Shown: positions 8,232 through 16,818 of the stretch, one piece after another | Layout: every line of letters starts with the position of its first letter | Position numbering within the stretch: position 1 is the first letter of the stretch | NCBI RefSeq assembly: GCF_021654135.1 | Contig: NZ_JAKGSD010000001.1 | Coordinates: forward strand, 186,001 to 250,000 | DNA: 64,000 nucleotides | Reading direction: 5' to 3' | Source of the DNA: Amycolatopsis tucumanensis | GTDB lineage: Bacteria > Actinomycetota > Actinomycetes > Mycobacteriales > Pseudonocardiaceae | Program-made: the position numbers and the translations under genes | The notes under the pieces: generated by a model | What the model saw: only the letters and a program-made list of their open reading frames with translations | Database searches by the model: none | Told to the model about the DNA's origin: nothing

Positions 8232-9550
8232 CGGACGGCCGCCGCCCGCTTCCGGCCCGCCTCGATCTCGCGGTGCAGGTCCCGCACGTAGCGGGCGAAG
8301 TCGAGCTGGATGGTGTGCCGCGGCGCGGAGTAGTACTGCCCGAGGTGCTTGGCCTCGTCCCGTGCGATGGCGGCCTCCATCTCCGCGACGTCCGGCAGCT
8401 CGTACTCCCCGGTCAGGTGCCGCGCGATGAGCTTGCTCTGCTGCTCGGCGAGGTTGACGATCGTCGGCGACGCCTGCGCCAGCCCGGCGAAGTAGAGGTT
8501 GCCGATGCCGGGCTTGACGATCCGCTTGAACAGCGGCAGCCGGTGCTCGGCGTCCGGCAGCAGCGCCGGATCGTCGAAGAACGGGAACGACATCCGGTAC
8601 CCGGTGGCGCACACGATCACGTCGGCCTCGACGCGGGTGCCGTCCACGCACACCACGGCGTCGCCGTCCAGCCGCTCGATCGCGGGCACGCAGGTCAGGT
8701 CGCCGGAGCCGGCCTTGGCGAGGAAGTCCACGCTCACCGACGGGTGCGCCGACAGCGGCTCGTGGTCCGGCTTGGGAAGCCCGTAATCCTCCATGTTGCC
8801 CAGCGTCTTCTTGATCGCCCGCCGGGACAGGGCCAGGCCGATCTTCTTCGGCATCCACGGCGGCATCATCATCTTGTCCGCCGGTTTGCCGCCGCGGTAC
8901 TTCGACAACACCCACACGCCGCGCCGCGCGGACACCCACACGTGCCGCGCGATGGAGCGGTGCGACAGCTCGGAGGCGATGTCCAGCGCCGAGTTCCCCA
9001 TACCCACCACGACGATCCGCTTGTCCCGCATGTCGACCGGGTCGAACGGGCTGCGGTAGGCGTGGCTGTGCAGGACCGGCCCGTCGAACGTGCCGGGGTA
9101 GTCGGGCAGGTACGGGTTCCAGTGGTGGCCGTTGGCGACCACGAGCGCGTCGTAGTCGCGGGTCTCGCCGGTGGACAGGGTGATCCGCCAGGTGCCGTCG
9201 GGTCGCCGGGCCGCGTGCTCGACCACGGTGTCGAAGGTGATCGTCTCGCGCAGCCCGAAGTGGTCGACGTAGTCGCGGAAGTACTGGTGGATCAGCGAGT
9301 GGTGCGGGAAGTGCGGCCAGTCCGCGCCGGCCGGGAAGTCCTCGAACTGCAGGCGCGTGGTCGAGGTGTCGATGTGCAGCGATTCGTAGCAGGCCGAGCG
9401 CCCGTTGGGGTTGCCGAAGTACCAGTTGCCGCCGACGTCGTCGGACATTTCGAAGCAGTCGTAGGGGATGCCGTGGTCGCGCAACCGCTTCGCCGTGGTG
9501 AAGCCGGAGCAGCCGGCGCCGATGATGCAGACGGTGGGGAGTGAACTCAC
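8228..9550 (-). CDS. flavin-containing monooxygenase (FMO/BVMO superfamily)
   Basis: 440 residues. The FAD site is IGAGCSGFTTAK near residue 7 and the NADPH site VVGMGNSALDIA is mid-protein. The FMO fingerprint FDGPVLHSHAY matches FxGxxxHxxxY/F. It inserts one oxygen into a soft nucleophile or ketone using NADPH. The GTG at 9550 is chosen because GGAGGAGG precedes it; a longer form starting at 9595 has no such site. It is divergent from a TetR gene that may control it, and overlaps the downstream esterase. Confidence 0.87.
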   Translation of the reverse strand: MSSLPTVCIIGAGCSGFTTAKRLRDHGIPYDCFEMSDDVGGNWYFGNPNGRSACYESLHIDTSTTRLQFEDFPAGADWPHFPHHSLIHQYFRDYVDHFGLRETITFDTVVEHAARRPDGTWRITLSTGETRDYDALVVANGHHWNPYLPDYPGTFDGPVLHSHAYRSPFDPVDMRDKRIVVVGMGNSALDIASELSHRSIARHVWVSARRGVWVLSKYRGGKPADKMMMPPWMPKKIGLALSRRAIKKTLGNMEDYGLPKPDHEPLSAHPSVSVDFLAKAGSGDLTCVPAIERLDGDAVVCVDGTRVEADVIVCATGYRMSFPFFDDPALLPDAEHRLPLFKRIVKPGIGNLYFAGLAQASPTIVNLAEQQSKLIARHLTGEYELPDVAEMEAAIARDEAKHLGQYYSAPRHTIQLDFARYVRDLHREIEAGRKRAAAVR

Positions 9551-9633
9551 GGATGCCTCCTCCGCTGGCCACGATGCCGCTGACCACTCTGGCACGTTCG
9601 CTGACGGTGTGTCCAGTAAGTAGGCTGACCGTC

Positions 9634-10227
9634 ATGAGCCTGCGGGAGCGGCAGAAGCAGCAGACCCGGCGCGACCTGCTGGAGCACGCCAAGGCGCTGT
9701 TCGTGGAGCGCGGCTACGCGGCGGTGACGATCGACGACATCGTCTCCGCGGTCGGCTGCAGCCGCGCGACGTTCTACCTGCACTTCTCCGGCAAGCCCGC
9801 GGTGCTGCAGAAGATCGGCGCGGAGACGATGGCGCAGCGCGCGGTCGCGGTGTACGCGGAGCTGGACGAGGTGCTCGCCACCGGTTCGCGCGAGGGGTTC
9901 ACCGGCTGGATGCGGCGCGCGGTCGCGTGGTTCGAGGAGAACCAGGCGATCCTGCCCGCGTGGGACGAGGCGGTCGCGCTCGAACCGGAGTTCCGGGCCA
10001 TCGCCAAGCGCGCGGTCGACGAGCTGCCCGCCGCGATGCCGCGGTACCTGGCACGGTGGGGCCCGGAGCGGCGGGCCGAGGCGCACCTGCGGATCGAGCT
10101 GCTGGTCAGCCAGCTGGAGCGGTTCTTCACCCGGTGGGCGGTGCAGGGGACGATCACCTCCACGGCGGACGAGGCGGCCGAGGTGCTCAGCGACATCTGG
10201 TTCCCGGCGCTGCGGCCACCCCGGTGA
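9634..10227 (+). CDS. TetR-family transcriptional regulator
   Basis: 197 residues from ATG 9634 (MSLRERQKQQTRRDLLEHA). The HTH covers TIDDIVSAVGCSRATFYLHF (residues ~27-46), and a mostly helical ligand domain follows. There is no ribosome site. A TAGGCT -10-like hexamer at 9621-9626 ends 7 bases before the ATG, consistent with a leaderless mRNA. It is divergent from the FMO-esterase operon with an 83-bp shared gap, so it is the probable regulator of that pair. Confidence 0.87.
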   Translation: MSLRERQKQQTRRDLLEHAKALFVERGYAAVTIDDIVSAVGCSRATFYLHFSGKPAVLQKIGAETMAQRAVAVYAELDEVLATGSREGFTGWMRRAVAWFEENQAILPAWDEAVALEPEFRAIAKRAVDELPAAMPRYLARWGPERRAEAHLRIELLVSQLERFFTRWAVQGTITSTADEAAEVLSDIWFPALRPPR

Positions 10228-10243
10228 GACGCTCGTCGTCTCA
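10225..10243 (+). terminator. hairpin at the TetR stop codon
   Basis: TGAGACG (10225-10231, containing the stop codon) pairs perfectly with CGTCTCA (10237-10243) over a 5-nt loop. It separates the TetR gene from the thiolase gene. No U-run follows, as is usual in GC-rich actinomycetes. Confidence 0.4.
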
Positions 10244-10328
10244 GCGGAGCCGGAATCGGATATTGGACTTCATGGTCCCGGGGTGCGATCGTCGGACGTA
10301 GCCCTGCCCAGCCGTGAAAGGACAACGG

Positions 10329-11540
10329 ATGTCCGTCGATGTCGTCATCTGCGAGCCGCTGCGGACGCCGATCGGCCGGTTCGGCGGCGCGCTGGCCGGC
10401 CAGACGCCCGCCGCGCTCGCCGCGCACGTGCTGTCCGCCGTCGTGGAGCGCACCGGCGTGGACCCGGAGCGCGTCGACGAGGTCATCCTGGGGCACGCCT
10501 ACCCGACGTCCGAGGCGCCCGCGATCGGGCGGGTGGCCGCGCTCGACGCCGGCCTGCCGGACACGGTGACCGGCATCCAGATCGACCGCCGCTGCGGTTC
10601 CGGCCTGCAGGCCGTGCTCGACGCCGCCATGCAGATCCGCGCCGGGTTCAGCGACGTCGTGCTGGCGGGTGGCGCCGAGGTGATGAGCGCCGCGCCGTAC
10701 TACACGCACGAGGGCCGCTGGGGCATCAAGGGCGCCGGCCTGCAGCTGCACGACTCGCTGGCGCGCGGCCGCGCCACCGCGGGCGGCGTGCACCACCCGA
10801 TCCCCGGCGGGATGATCGAGACCGCCGAGAACCTGCGCCGCGAGCACGGCATCTCCCGCGAGGACCAGGACGCGCTCGCCCTGCGGTCCCAGCAGCGGGC
10901 GGCGCGGGCGATCAAGGGCGGGCTGTTCAAGGACGAGATCGTCCCGGTCACCGTGAAGTCGCGGAAGGGCGAGACGGTGGTCGACGCCGACGAGCACCCG
11001 CGCCCGGACACCACCGCGGAGGGCCTGGCGAAGCTGAAGCCGGTGATGATCCGCACCGACCCGGAGGCCACGGTCACCGCGGGCAACGCGAGCGGGCAGA
11101 ACGACGCGGCCGCGGCGTGTCTGGTCACCAGCCGGGAGACCGCGGAGAAGCTCGGCCTGCGCCCGCTGGTGCGGCTGGTGTCGTTCGCGCGCGCCGGGGT
11201 GCCCGCCGAGACGATGGGCATCGGCCCGGTGCCCGCGACCCGCGCGGCGCTGGCGAAGGCCGGGCTGTCGCTGGACGACCTGGACCTGATCGAGCTGAAC
11301 GAGGCCTTCGCCGCGCAGGTGCTGGCCTGCACCCGCACGCTCGGGCTGAGCGACACCGACGAGCGGTTCAACGTCAACGGATCCGGGGTGTCGCTGGGCC
11401 ACCCGGTGGGGGCGACGGGCGCGCGGATCCTGGCGACGCTCGCGCGGGAGATGGTCCGCCGCGAGGCGCGGTACGGCCTGGAGACGATGTGCATCGGCGG
11501 CGGCCAGGGCCTGGCGGCGGTGTTCGAGCGGATCGGCTGA
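10329..11540 (+). CDS. acetyl-CoA acyltransferase (thiolase)
   Basis: 403 residues. The acyl-accepting Cys89 lies in DRRCGSGLQ; the C-terminal block has NVNGSGVSLGHPVGATGAR (catalytic His) and CIGGGQG (second catalytic Cys). It is a degradative/FadA-type thiolase that cleaves 3-ketoacyl-CoA or condenses acetyl-CoA units. The ATG at 10329 follows AAAGGA; an in-frame GTG 15 bases upstream lies inside that ribosome site and was rejected. Together with the ligase, MaoC and SDR genes it completes a beta-oxidation-like set. The last 63 bp of the gene are duplicated downstream. Confidence 0.92.
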   Translation: MSVDVVICEPLRTPIGRFGGALAGQTPAALAAHVLSAVVERTGVDPERVDEVILGHAYPTSEAPAIGRVAALDAGLPDTVTGIQIDRRCGSGLQAVLDAAMQIRAGFSDVVLAGGAEVMSAAPYYTHEGRWGIKGAGLQLHDSLARGRATAGGVHHPIPGGMIETAENLRREHGISREDQDALALRSQQRAARAIKGGLFKDEIVPVTVKSRKGETVVDADEHPRPDTTAEGLAKLKPVMIRTDPEATVTAGNASGQNDAAAACLVTSRETAEKLGLRPLVRLVSFARAGVPAETMGIGPVPATRAALAKAGLSLDDLDLIELNEAFAAQVLACTRTLGLSDTDERFNVNGSGVSLGHPVGATGARILATLAREMVRREARYGLETMCIGGGQGLAAVFERIG

Positions 11541-11583
11541 CACCGGCTCGGTCGGCTGACCTGAGGCGCAGGCAGCCGCGCGT

Positions 11584-11648
11584 CCTGGAGACGAACCTCG
11601 CATCGGCGGGGGCCAGGGGCTCGCGGCGGTGTCGAGCGCGTGGGCTGA
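11584..11648 (+). repeat. decayed duplicate of the thiolase 3' end
   Basis: The 65 bp at 11584-11648 align to the last 64 bp of the thiolase gene (11477-11540) at roughly 85 percent identity by eye. They include the GGCGG-rich active-site Cys region and a terminal GGCTGA, offset by 107-108 bp. Further short copies of TCGGCTGAC occur around 11551 and 11661. It encodes nothing and looks like a fossil of a tandem duplication or an earlier gene end. Confidence 0.65.
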
Positions 11649-11688
11649 CCGCCGGCGCGATCGGCTGACCCGGGGCGGCGGCCGCCGC

Positions 11689-11723
11689 CCCCAGCCCCGC
11701 GTGAGGTTCGCGCGGGGCTGGGG
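11689..11723. terminator. bidirectional terminator
   Basis: A perfect 13-bp inverted repeat, CCCCAGCCCCGCG (11689-11701) and CGCGGGGCTGGGG (11711-11723) with a 9-nt loop, lies between the thiolase side (rightward) and the old yellow enzyme gene (leftward, stop at 11729). Confidence 0.75.
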
Positions 11724-11728
11724 TCAGG

Positions 11729-12829
11729 TCAGTCCCGCCGGGCGGGCGCGCCCTCGGCGGGTGCGGCGCGCAGGTACTGCCACGGGTACTTCTCCCGCGC
11801 CGAGCCGGGGTCCAGGGTTTCCGCGGCGTGCAGGGGCCACGCCGGGTTCCGCAGGGCCTCCCGCGCCAGCAGCACCACGTCCGCGGACTTCGCGGCCAGG
11901 ATCGCCTCCGCCTGCTCCGGCTCGGTGATCAGGCCGACCGCGCCCACCGGCAGCGCCGTCCGGGCGCGGACCTGCTCGGCGAACGGGACCTGGTACCCCG
12001 GCCCGACCGGGATCCGCTGGTCGGGGTCGAGCCCGCCGGTGGTCACGTCGATCAGGTCCACCCCGCGGTCGTGCAGCAGCGGCGCCAGGTCCGCGGTCTC
12101 CGCGGCGGTCCAGCCGCCCTCGACCCAGTCCGTCGCCGACAACCGCACCAGCAAGGGGCGCTCCGCGGGCCACGCAGCGCGCACCGCGTCGACCACCTCC
12201 AGCAGCAGCCGCACCCGGTTGCCGAACGCGCCGCCGTAGCGGTCGGTGCGCTGGTTCGCCCGCGGCGACAGGAACTGGTGCAGCAGGTACCCGTGGCCGG
12301 CGTGGATCTCGACCGCGTCGAACCCCGCGTCGACCGCTCGCCGGGCCGCGGCGGCGAAGTCCGCCACGATCCGGGCCAGGTCGGATTCCGTTGCCTCCAC
12401 CGGGGAAGCGAAGCCGCGGTAGGCGAGCGGCGACGGCGCGAGCGGTGTCCAGCCGCCCTCGCCCGCCGGCACCGTGCCGCGCCCCTCGCCGGGCGCGAAC
12501 GCCGACGCCTTGCGCCCCGCGTGGCCCAGCTGCACCGCGATCGGCGTGCCCTGCGCGTGCGCGAACCCGGTGATCCGCCGCCAGCCCGCGACCTGCGCGT
12601 CCGACCACAGACCGGTGTCCCGCGCGCTGATCCGCGCCTCCGGGGACACCGCGGTGGACTCGGTGATCAGCATCCCGAACCCGCCTGCCGCGCGGGCGCC
12701 GAGGTGGACCAGGTGCCAGTCGCCCGGCACCCCGTCCGCCCCGGCGCTGTACTGGCACATCGGGGACAGCCACACGCGGTTCGGCACCGTCAGCTCCCGC
12801 AGCGTCAGCGGGGTGAACAGCCTGCTCAC
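11729..12829 (-). CDS. NADH:flavin oxidoreductase, YqjM-like old yellow enzyme
   Basis: 366 residues, TIM barrel. Visible class III OYE features are PMCQYSA near residue 24, QLGHAGRKAS, the substrate-binding pair in EIHAGHGYLLHQFLSP, and RTDRYGG. Such enzymes reduce activated C=C bonds with NADPH through FMN. The GTG at 12829 overlaps the amidohydrolase stop by 4 bases. As the last gene of a six-gene catabolic operon it may reduce an unsaturated ring-cleavage intermediate (inference). Confidence 0.88.
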   Translation of the reverse strand: MSRLFTPLTLRELTVPNRVWLSPMCQYSAGADGVPGDWHLVHLGARAAGGFGMLITESTAVSPEARISARDTGLWSDAQVAGWRRITGFAHAQGTPIAVQLGHAGRKASAFAPGEGRGTVPAGEGGWTPLAPSPLAYRGFASPVEATESDLARIVADFAAAARRAVDAGFDAVEIHAGHGYLLHQFLSPRANQRTDRYGGAFGNRVRLLLEVVDAVRAAWPAERPLLVRLSATDWVEGGWTAAETADLAPLLHDRGVDLIDVTTGGLDPDQRIPVGPGYQVPFAEQVRARTALPVGAVGLITEPEQAEAILAAKSADVVLLAREALRNPAWPLHAAETLDPGSAREKYPWQYLRAAPAEGAPARRD

Positions 12830-13797
12830 GAGCCCGCCCCGAGGAACGCCCGCGCGTTCGCGGCCAGGGTCGCGACGTCCAGGCCGGCCGCGGTGGCGAA
12901 CCCGACCGGGTCCGGCTGCGCCATGTCGAACGGGTGGTCGCTGCCGCACACGACCGCGTGCTCGCCCACCCGCGCCGTCAGCAGGCGCAGCAGCTCCGGG
13001 TCGTGGGTGACCGTGTCGAACCACAGTGCCCGCACCGCTTCGCCCGGCGGGCGCGACGAGTCGCGGCGGACGTCGGCCCGGGTGCGCCAGCCGTGGTCCC
13101 ACCGGCCCAGCACCCCGGGCGTGCACCCGCCGCCGTGCACGAAGCAGATCCGCAGGTCCGGCAGCTGGTCGAGCACCCCGCCGAGCAGCAGCGCGCCGAC
13201 CGCCGTGGCGGTTTCGACCGGGTTGCCGAGCAGGTTGGCCAGGTAGTGGTCCTGCCACTCCGGGCGCGGCAGCTGCATCGGGTGCACCAGCACCGACAGG
13301 CCGAGCCGGGCGGACTCGCCGAGCACGTGCCGCAGCACGCCGCGGTCCAGCGACTCGCCGCCGAGCAGCGGCGGGATCGCCACCCCCGCGATTCCCGGCT
13401 GCGCCGCCAGCCGCTTCAGCTGCTCGGTCGCCACCGCCTCGCCGTCCAGGGAGACCAGGCCCAGCCCGGCGAGCGCACCACCAGCGGACGCCACGACCTC
13501 GGCGAGCGCGGTGTTGTACGCCTCCACGTACTCGGCCGCCGGACCCGCGACGGGGAAGGCGAACGGCGGGGCCGACAGCACCCGCACGCCGAGCCCGGCC
13601 GCGGCGGTGTCGGCGAGGATCGCCGGCACGTCGCTCATGGCCCGCGTGGGGATGGACAACGGCACCTCACCGAGGTGCAGCTCGCCGCCGGAGTCGCGCA
13701 GCGGCCCGTACGGGGCGCCCGGCGGGAGGCCGAACAGCTCGGCGGGCAGCCAGTGCGCGTGGACGTCGACCGGCCCGTCCGCGATCGGCCCGATCAC
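12826..13797 (-). CDS. amidohydrolase 2 family (ACMSD-like decarboxylase/hydrolase)
   Basis: 323 residues. The metal ligands of the ACMSD/gamma-resorcylate decarboxylase group are in place: HAH near residue 13, His in LVHPMQ mid-protein, His in FVHGGG, and Asp in GSDHPFDM. Members are zinc- or manganese-dependent nonoxidative decarboxylases of aromatic or semialdehyde acids, or hydrolases. The GTG start overlaps the cupin stop (GTGA). In context it could decarboxylate a ring-cleavage product before the aldehyde dehydrogenase acts (inference). Confidence 0.85.
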   Translation of the reverse strand: MIGPIADGPVDVHAHWLPAELFGLPPGAPYGPLRDSGGELHLGEVPLSIPTRAMSDVPAILADTAAAGLGVRVLSAPPFAFPVAGPAAEYVEAYNTALAEVVASAGGALAGLGLVSLDGEAVATEQLKRLAAQPGIAGVAIPPLLGGESLDRGVLRHVLGESARLGLSVLVHPMQLPRPEWQDHYLANLLGNPVETATAVGALLLGGVLDQLPDLRICFVHGGGCTPGVLGRWDHGWRTRADVRRDSSRPPGEAVRALWFDTVTHDPELLRLLTARVGEHAVVCGSDHPFDMAQPDPVGFATAAGLDVATLAANARAFLGAGS

Positions 13798-14237
13798 CGC
13801 CGCTCTCCCAGCGGCAGCGGCGCGTTGGCGCTGTCCAGGTGCTCGACCGTGGTGAACACCAGCTCGCTGTCGCCGATGTTCTCGATGTCGTGCAACAGGT
13901 ACTCGCCGGGGCCGAACGCGAAGTGCCGCGTCTCACCGGCCACATAGGACACCTCACGGGTGGTGCCGTCGCTGGTGTGCTGGCGGCTGCGGCCGGCGTT
14001 GACCGCGGTCCAGAAGTAGTCCAGCACGTGCCGGTGGGCGTGCCAGCGCTCACCGGGCGCCAGGCGGATCTCCCAGACCCGGACGCGCTCGTTCTCGCTC
14101 AGCAGGCGCGAGCCGACCTCGCCGTCGTGGGCGTGGGCCTCGAACTCGGCGCGCAGCTGCGGGCTCCAGCCGTCGAAACCACTCGCGACGAGGGTGCCCG
14201 CCAGCGGCAGGTCGGACAGGAAACTGGTGTCGGACAT
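13794..14237 (-). CDS. cupin-domain protein
   Basis: 147 residues, a single small beta-barrel. The metal-site region GERWHAHRHVLDYFW provides three His, and a later His in YLLHDIENIG could be the fourth ligand; the usual Glu of cupin motif 1 is missing. It sits between the FAD hydroxylase and the ACMSD-like gene in one operon, so a metal-dependent dioxygenase or decarboxylase acting on the hydroxylated ring is possible. It could also be a non-catalytic sensor; the family is not assigned. Confidence 0.75.
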   Translation of the reverse strand: MSDTSFLSDLPLAGTLVASGFDGWSPQLRAEFEAHAHDGEVGSRLLSENERVRVWEIRLAPGERWHAHRHVLDYFWTAVNAGRSRQHTSDGTTREVSYVAGETRHFAFGPGEYLLHDIENIGDSELVFTTVEHLDSANAPLPLGERR

Positions 14238-14252
14238 GGTCTTCTCCTCGTT

Positions 14253-15437
14253 TCAGTGGCCGGGCCCGTAGAGGCCGAATCGCAGGTCCGGGTCCCCGGG
14301 CGTCCAGGTGTTGTGGAACTGGGAGCGCGCGCCCATCGCCTTGACGCGGTCGAGCAGCCGGGCGCTCAGCTCCAGCTGTGCCGGCTCCCACTTGCGCAGG
14401 GCGGCGGGGACGTCGCCGTCGGCGTCGGTCAGCGCGCCGGCCAGCGCCCAGGCGTCGGCGGCGGCCTTCGCGGTGCCGGCGGCGGCGTGCGGGCGGGCGG
14501 CGGCCGCGGCGTCGCCGATCAACGCGATCCGGCCCTGCGCCATCCGCGAGGCGCGCACGTCCGACACGACCTGGATGTAGGGCTGCGCGGTGCGGGTGAC
14601 CACCTCGGCGGCGGCGGGCGCGAGCAGTTCCGCGGCCGTTTCCCGCATCTCGTCGACGTAGCGGTCCTGAACCTGTCCCGGGTGGATGGACACGGTGCCG
14701 GTGAAACCGCGCTTGTCGATGAGCATCTCCGCCAGCTCACTGCCGGCCGGCACGTTGCGGTACCAGACGTAGTTCATCAGCCGCTCCGACGGGCCGGTCT
14801 CGCCGGGGATCGGGTACACCGTGATGTGCGAGTGCGGGACCACGCTGTAGGAGATCGCGTTGCCGAGCAGTTCCCGCGTCCCCGGGGTGAGTTCGTGTTC
14901 GGGCACAGTGCCGCGCCAGCCGACGTAGCCGGAGTACTCCAGCTGCGCGCCGGGGTCGAGCAGGGACCGGCCGATCGAGGTGATGCCGTCGGCGAACACG
15001 ACCAGATCGGCCTCGGCGCGGTGCCCGGACACGAACCGGACGGTCACGCGGTCCTCGTCCTGCGCGACACCGCAGGCGAACTGGCCGAGGTGGTAGTGCT
15101 CGCTGCCGAAGTCGGCGAGCAGCGCCCGGTAGAAGGTGCCCCAGGACGTGTAGGTCCAGCGGCGGCGGGCGCGGTGCACGACACCGTTGCCGCGGTCGAG
15201 GTACTGCACGTACTCGGTCGCGGTGGACAGCGCTTCCGGGTTCTGCGCGCTGCGCTCGGCGAACCAGCGCACGGTGTCCGGCTGCAGCACGATCCCGCCG
15301 CCCCGGCCGTCCAGCGGCGTCGGGGTGCGCTCGTACACCTCGACCTCGAACCCGAGGTCGCGCAGCAGCAGCGCGGTGGTGAGCCCGCCGATCGACCCGC
15401 CGATCACGGCGGCGCGGGCGCCTGCGTAGGCACTCAT
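14253..15437 (-). CDS. FAD-dependent aromatic hydroxylase (2,6-dihydroxypyridine/salicylate hydroxylase-like)
   Basis: 394 residues, class A flavoprotein monooxygenase. FAD/NAD(P)H motifs are GGSIGGLTTALLLRDLG near residue 12, a DG-type motif in VVFADGITSIGRSLL, and GDAAAAARPHAAAGTAKA for the FAD ribityl site near residue 295. Its overall pattern, with GGxGGG and TSWGTFYRALL, recalls 2,6-dihydroxypyridine 3-monooxygenases; substrate identity is not proven. The ATG shares one base with the stop of the transporter gene upstream. Confidence 0.87.
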   Translation of the reverse strand: MSAYAGARAAVIGGSIGGLTTALLLRDLGFEVEVYERTPTPLDGRGGGIVLQPDTVRWFAERSAQNPEALSTATEYVQYLDRGNGVVHRARRRWTYTSWGTFYRALLADFGSEHYHLGQFACGVAQDEDRVTVRFVSGHRAEADLVVFADGITSIGRSLLDPGAQLEYSGYVGWRGTVPEHELTPGTRELLGNAISYSVVPHSHITVYPIPGETGPSERLMNYVWYRNVPAGSELAEMLIDKRGFTGTVSIHPGQVQDRYVDEMRETAAELLAPAAAEVVTRTAQPYIQVVSDVRASRMAQGRIALIGDAAAAARPHAAAGTAKAAADAWALAGALTDADGDVPAALRKWEPAQLELSARLLDRVKAMGARSQFHNTWTPGDPDLRFGLYGPGH

Positions 15438-16795
15438 CAGTGGATCTCCTCCGAAGCGGGAACCGGGCCGGGCTGGACCGGATCGGCGGGCAGGGGCGCG
15501 CCGCGGGTCTCCGGCGCGAAGAACAGCCCGATGGCGCCGAGCATCCCGACCGCGACGACGCACGTGGTCGCCAGGCCGAGGTCGCCGCCGAACCAGGACG
15601 CGGCCACCACACCGGCCACCAGCGGCCCGGCCGCGGTGAGGTAGCGCCCGATGCCGTTGTAGAGCGCCATCCCGGTGGCGCGGACGCTCGGCGGGAACAG
15701 CTCCGGGCCGTAGACGAGGATCCCGGACAGCGCGCCGTAGAGGCCGAAGCCCGCGACCGGGATGACGGCGAGGAACACGCCCCAGCCGGGCGAGAACGGG
15801 AACAGGAACCCGACACTGACCGCCGAGACCGCGAAACTGGTCGCGAACGCCTTCCGGCGGCCGATCGCGTCGGCCAGGAAACCCCAGGTGGCGTAGCCGA
15901 GCACGCCGCCGGCGTTGAACAGCATCGAGGCCAGCGCGACGCGTTCGTTGGCCACCGCCGGCGCCAGCTGGGCCGCGGTCGCCGCCTGGCGAATCACCTG
16001 CGGGTACCAGGTGGACACGCTCCAGAAGGCGACCAGCGACCCGGTGGCCAGCGCGGTGCCGACCAGGGTGTGCTTGAGCAGCGGCCGGGACAGCAGGCGG
16101 CGCAGCACGAACCGGTCCTGCTCGGTGCGGTGGCCGCGGGCGCGGCGCTCCCGGCGGGCGGCGATGGAGCCCTTGATCTCCGGCGGCTCCGGCACGTGAC
16201 GGCGGATGAAGTACACCAGCAGCGCGGGCAGCACGGCGATGCCCATCATCAGCCGCCAGCCGTGGCCGCCGAGCACCGCGTAGGCCAGCGAGGCGAGGAA
16301 GAAGCCGAACGCGTAGCCGGACATCATCACGCCGCAGGCCCGCGCCCGGTAGCGGTTGCGCCAGACCTCGGCGACGAGCGCGGCGCCGACCGGCGCCTCC
16401 ACCCCGGACCCGAGGCCGGCGATGAACCGCAGGACGCCCAGCTGCCACCAGGTGTCGGCGAACGCGGCCAGCGCGGTGAACACCGCGTAGGTCACGATGC
16501 CCGCGGACAGCACGCGGACGCGGCCGAAGTAGTCGGCGAGGATGCCGAACAGGATCCCGCCGGTGCCCCAGCCGAACAGGAACAACGCGACGGTGATGCC
16601 GCCGTAGAGCCCGATGCTGCCGGTGGCCGGCGCGATCCCGCTGTGCGGCAGCAGTTCGGTCATCGCCGGGCCGAGGATCAGGGAGTACAGGCTGCCCGCG
16701 AACCCGTCGAGGGCCCAGCCCATCGTCGTGCCCAGCAGGACCAGCCACTGGGTGCGGGTGATCTCGGTGCGCCACGCCGGCGCGGATTCGGTCAT
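15437..16795 (-). CDS. MFS transporter, aromatic acid/sugar:proton symporter type
   Basis: 452 residues, about 12 TM segments. It begins WLVLLGTTMGWALDGFAGSLYSLILGP, with the GWxxDxxD/E-like TM1 motif of the AAHS and related symporters, followed by a motif A-like loop (GILADYFGRVRV). It probably imports the substrate of the hydroxylase encoded immediately downstream. It is the second gene of the operon after the aldehyde dehydrogenase, with a 23-bp gap. Confidence 0.87.
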   Translation of the reverse strand: MTESAPAWRTEITRTQWLVLLGTTMGWALDGFAGSLYSLILGPAMTELLPHSGIAPATGSIGLYGGITVALFLFGWGTGGILFGILADYFGRVRVLSAGIVTYAVFTALAAFADTWWQLGVLRFIAGLGSGVEAPVGAALVAEVWRNRYRARACGVMMSGYAFGFFLASLAYAVLGGHGWRLMMGIAVLPALLVYFIRRHVPEPPEIKGSIAARRERRARGHRTEQDRFVLRRLLSRPLLKHTLVGTALATGSLVAFWSVSTWYPQVIRQAATAAQLAPAVANERVALASMLFNAGGVLGYATWGFLADAIGRRKAFATSFAVSAVSVGFLFPFSPGWGVFLAVIPVAGFGLYGALSGILVYGPELFPPSVRATGMALYNGIGRYLTAAGPLVAGVVAASWFGGDLGLATTCVVAVGMLGAIGLFFAPETRGAPLPADPVQPGPVPASEEIH

Positions 16796-16818
16796 GGAAC
16801 GGCTCCTTTGCCGTGGGG

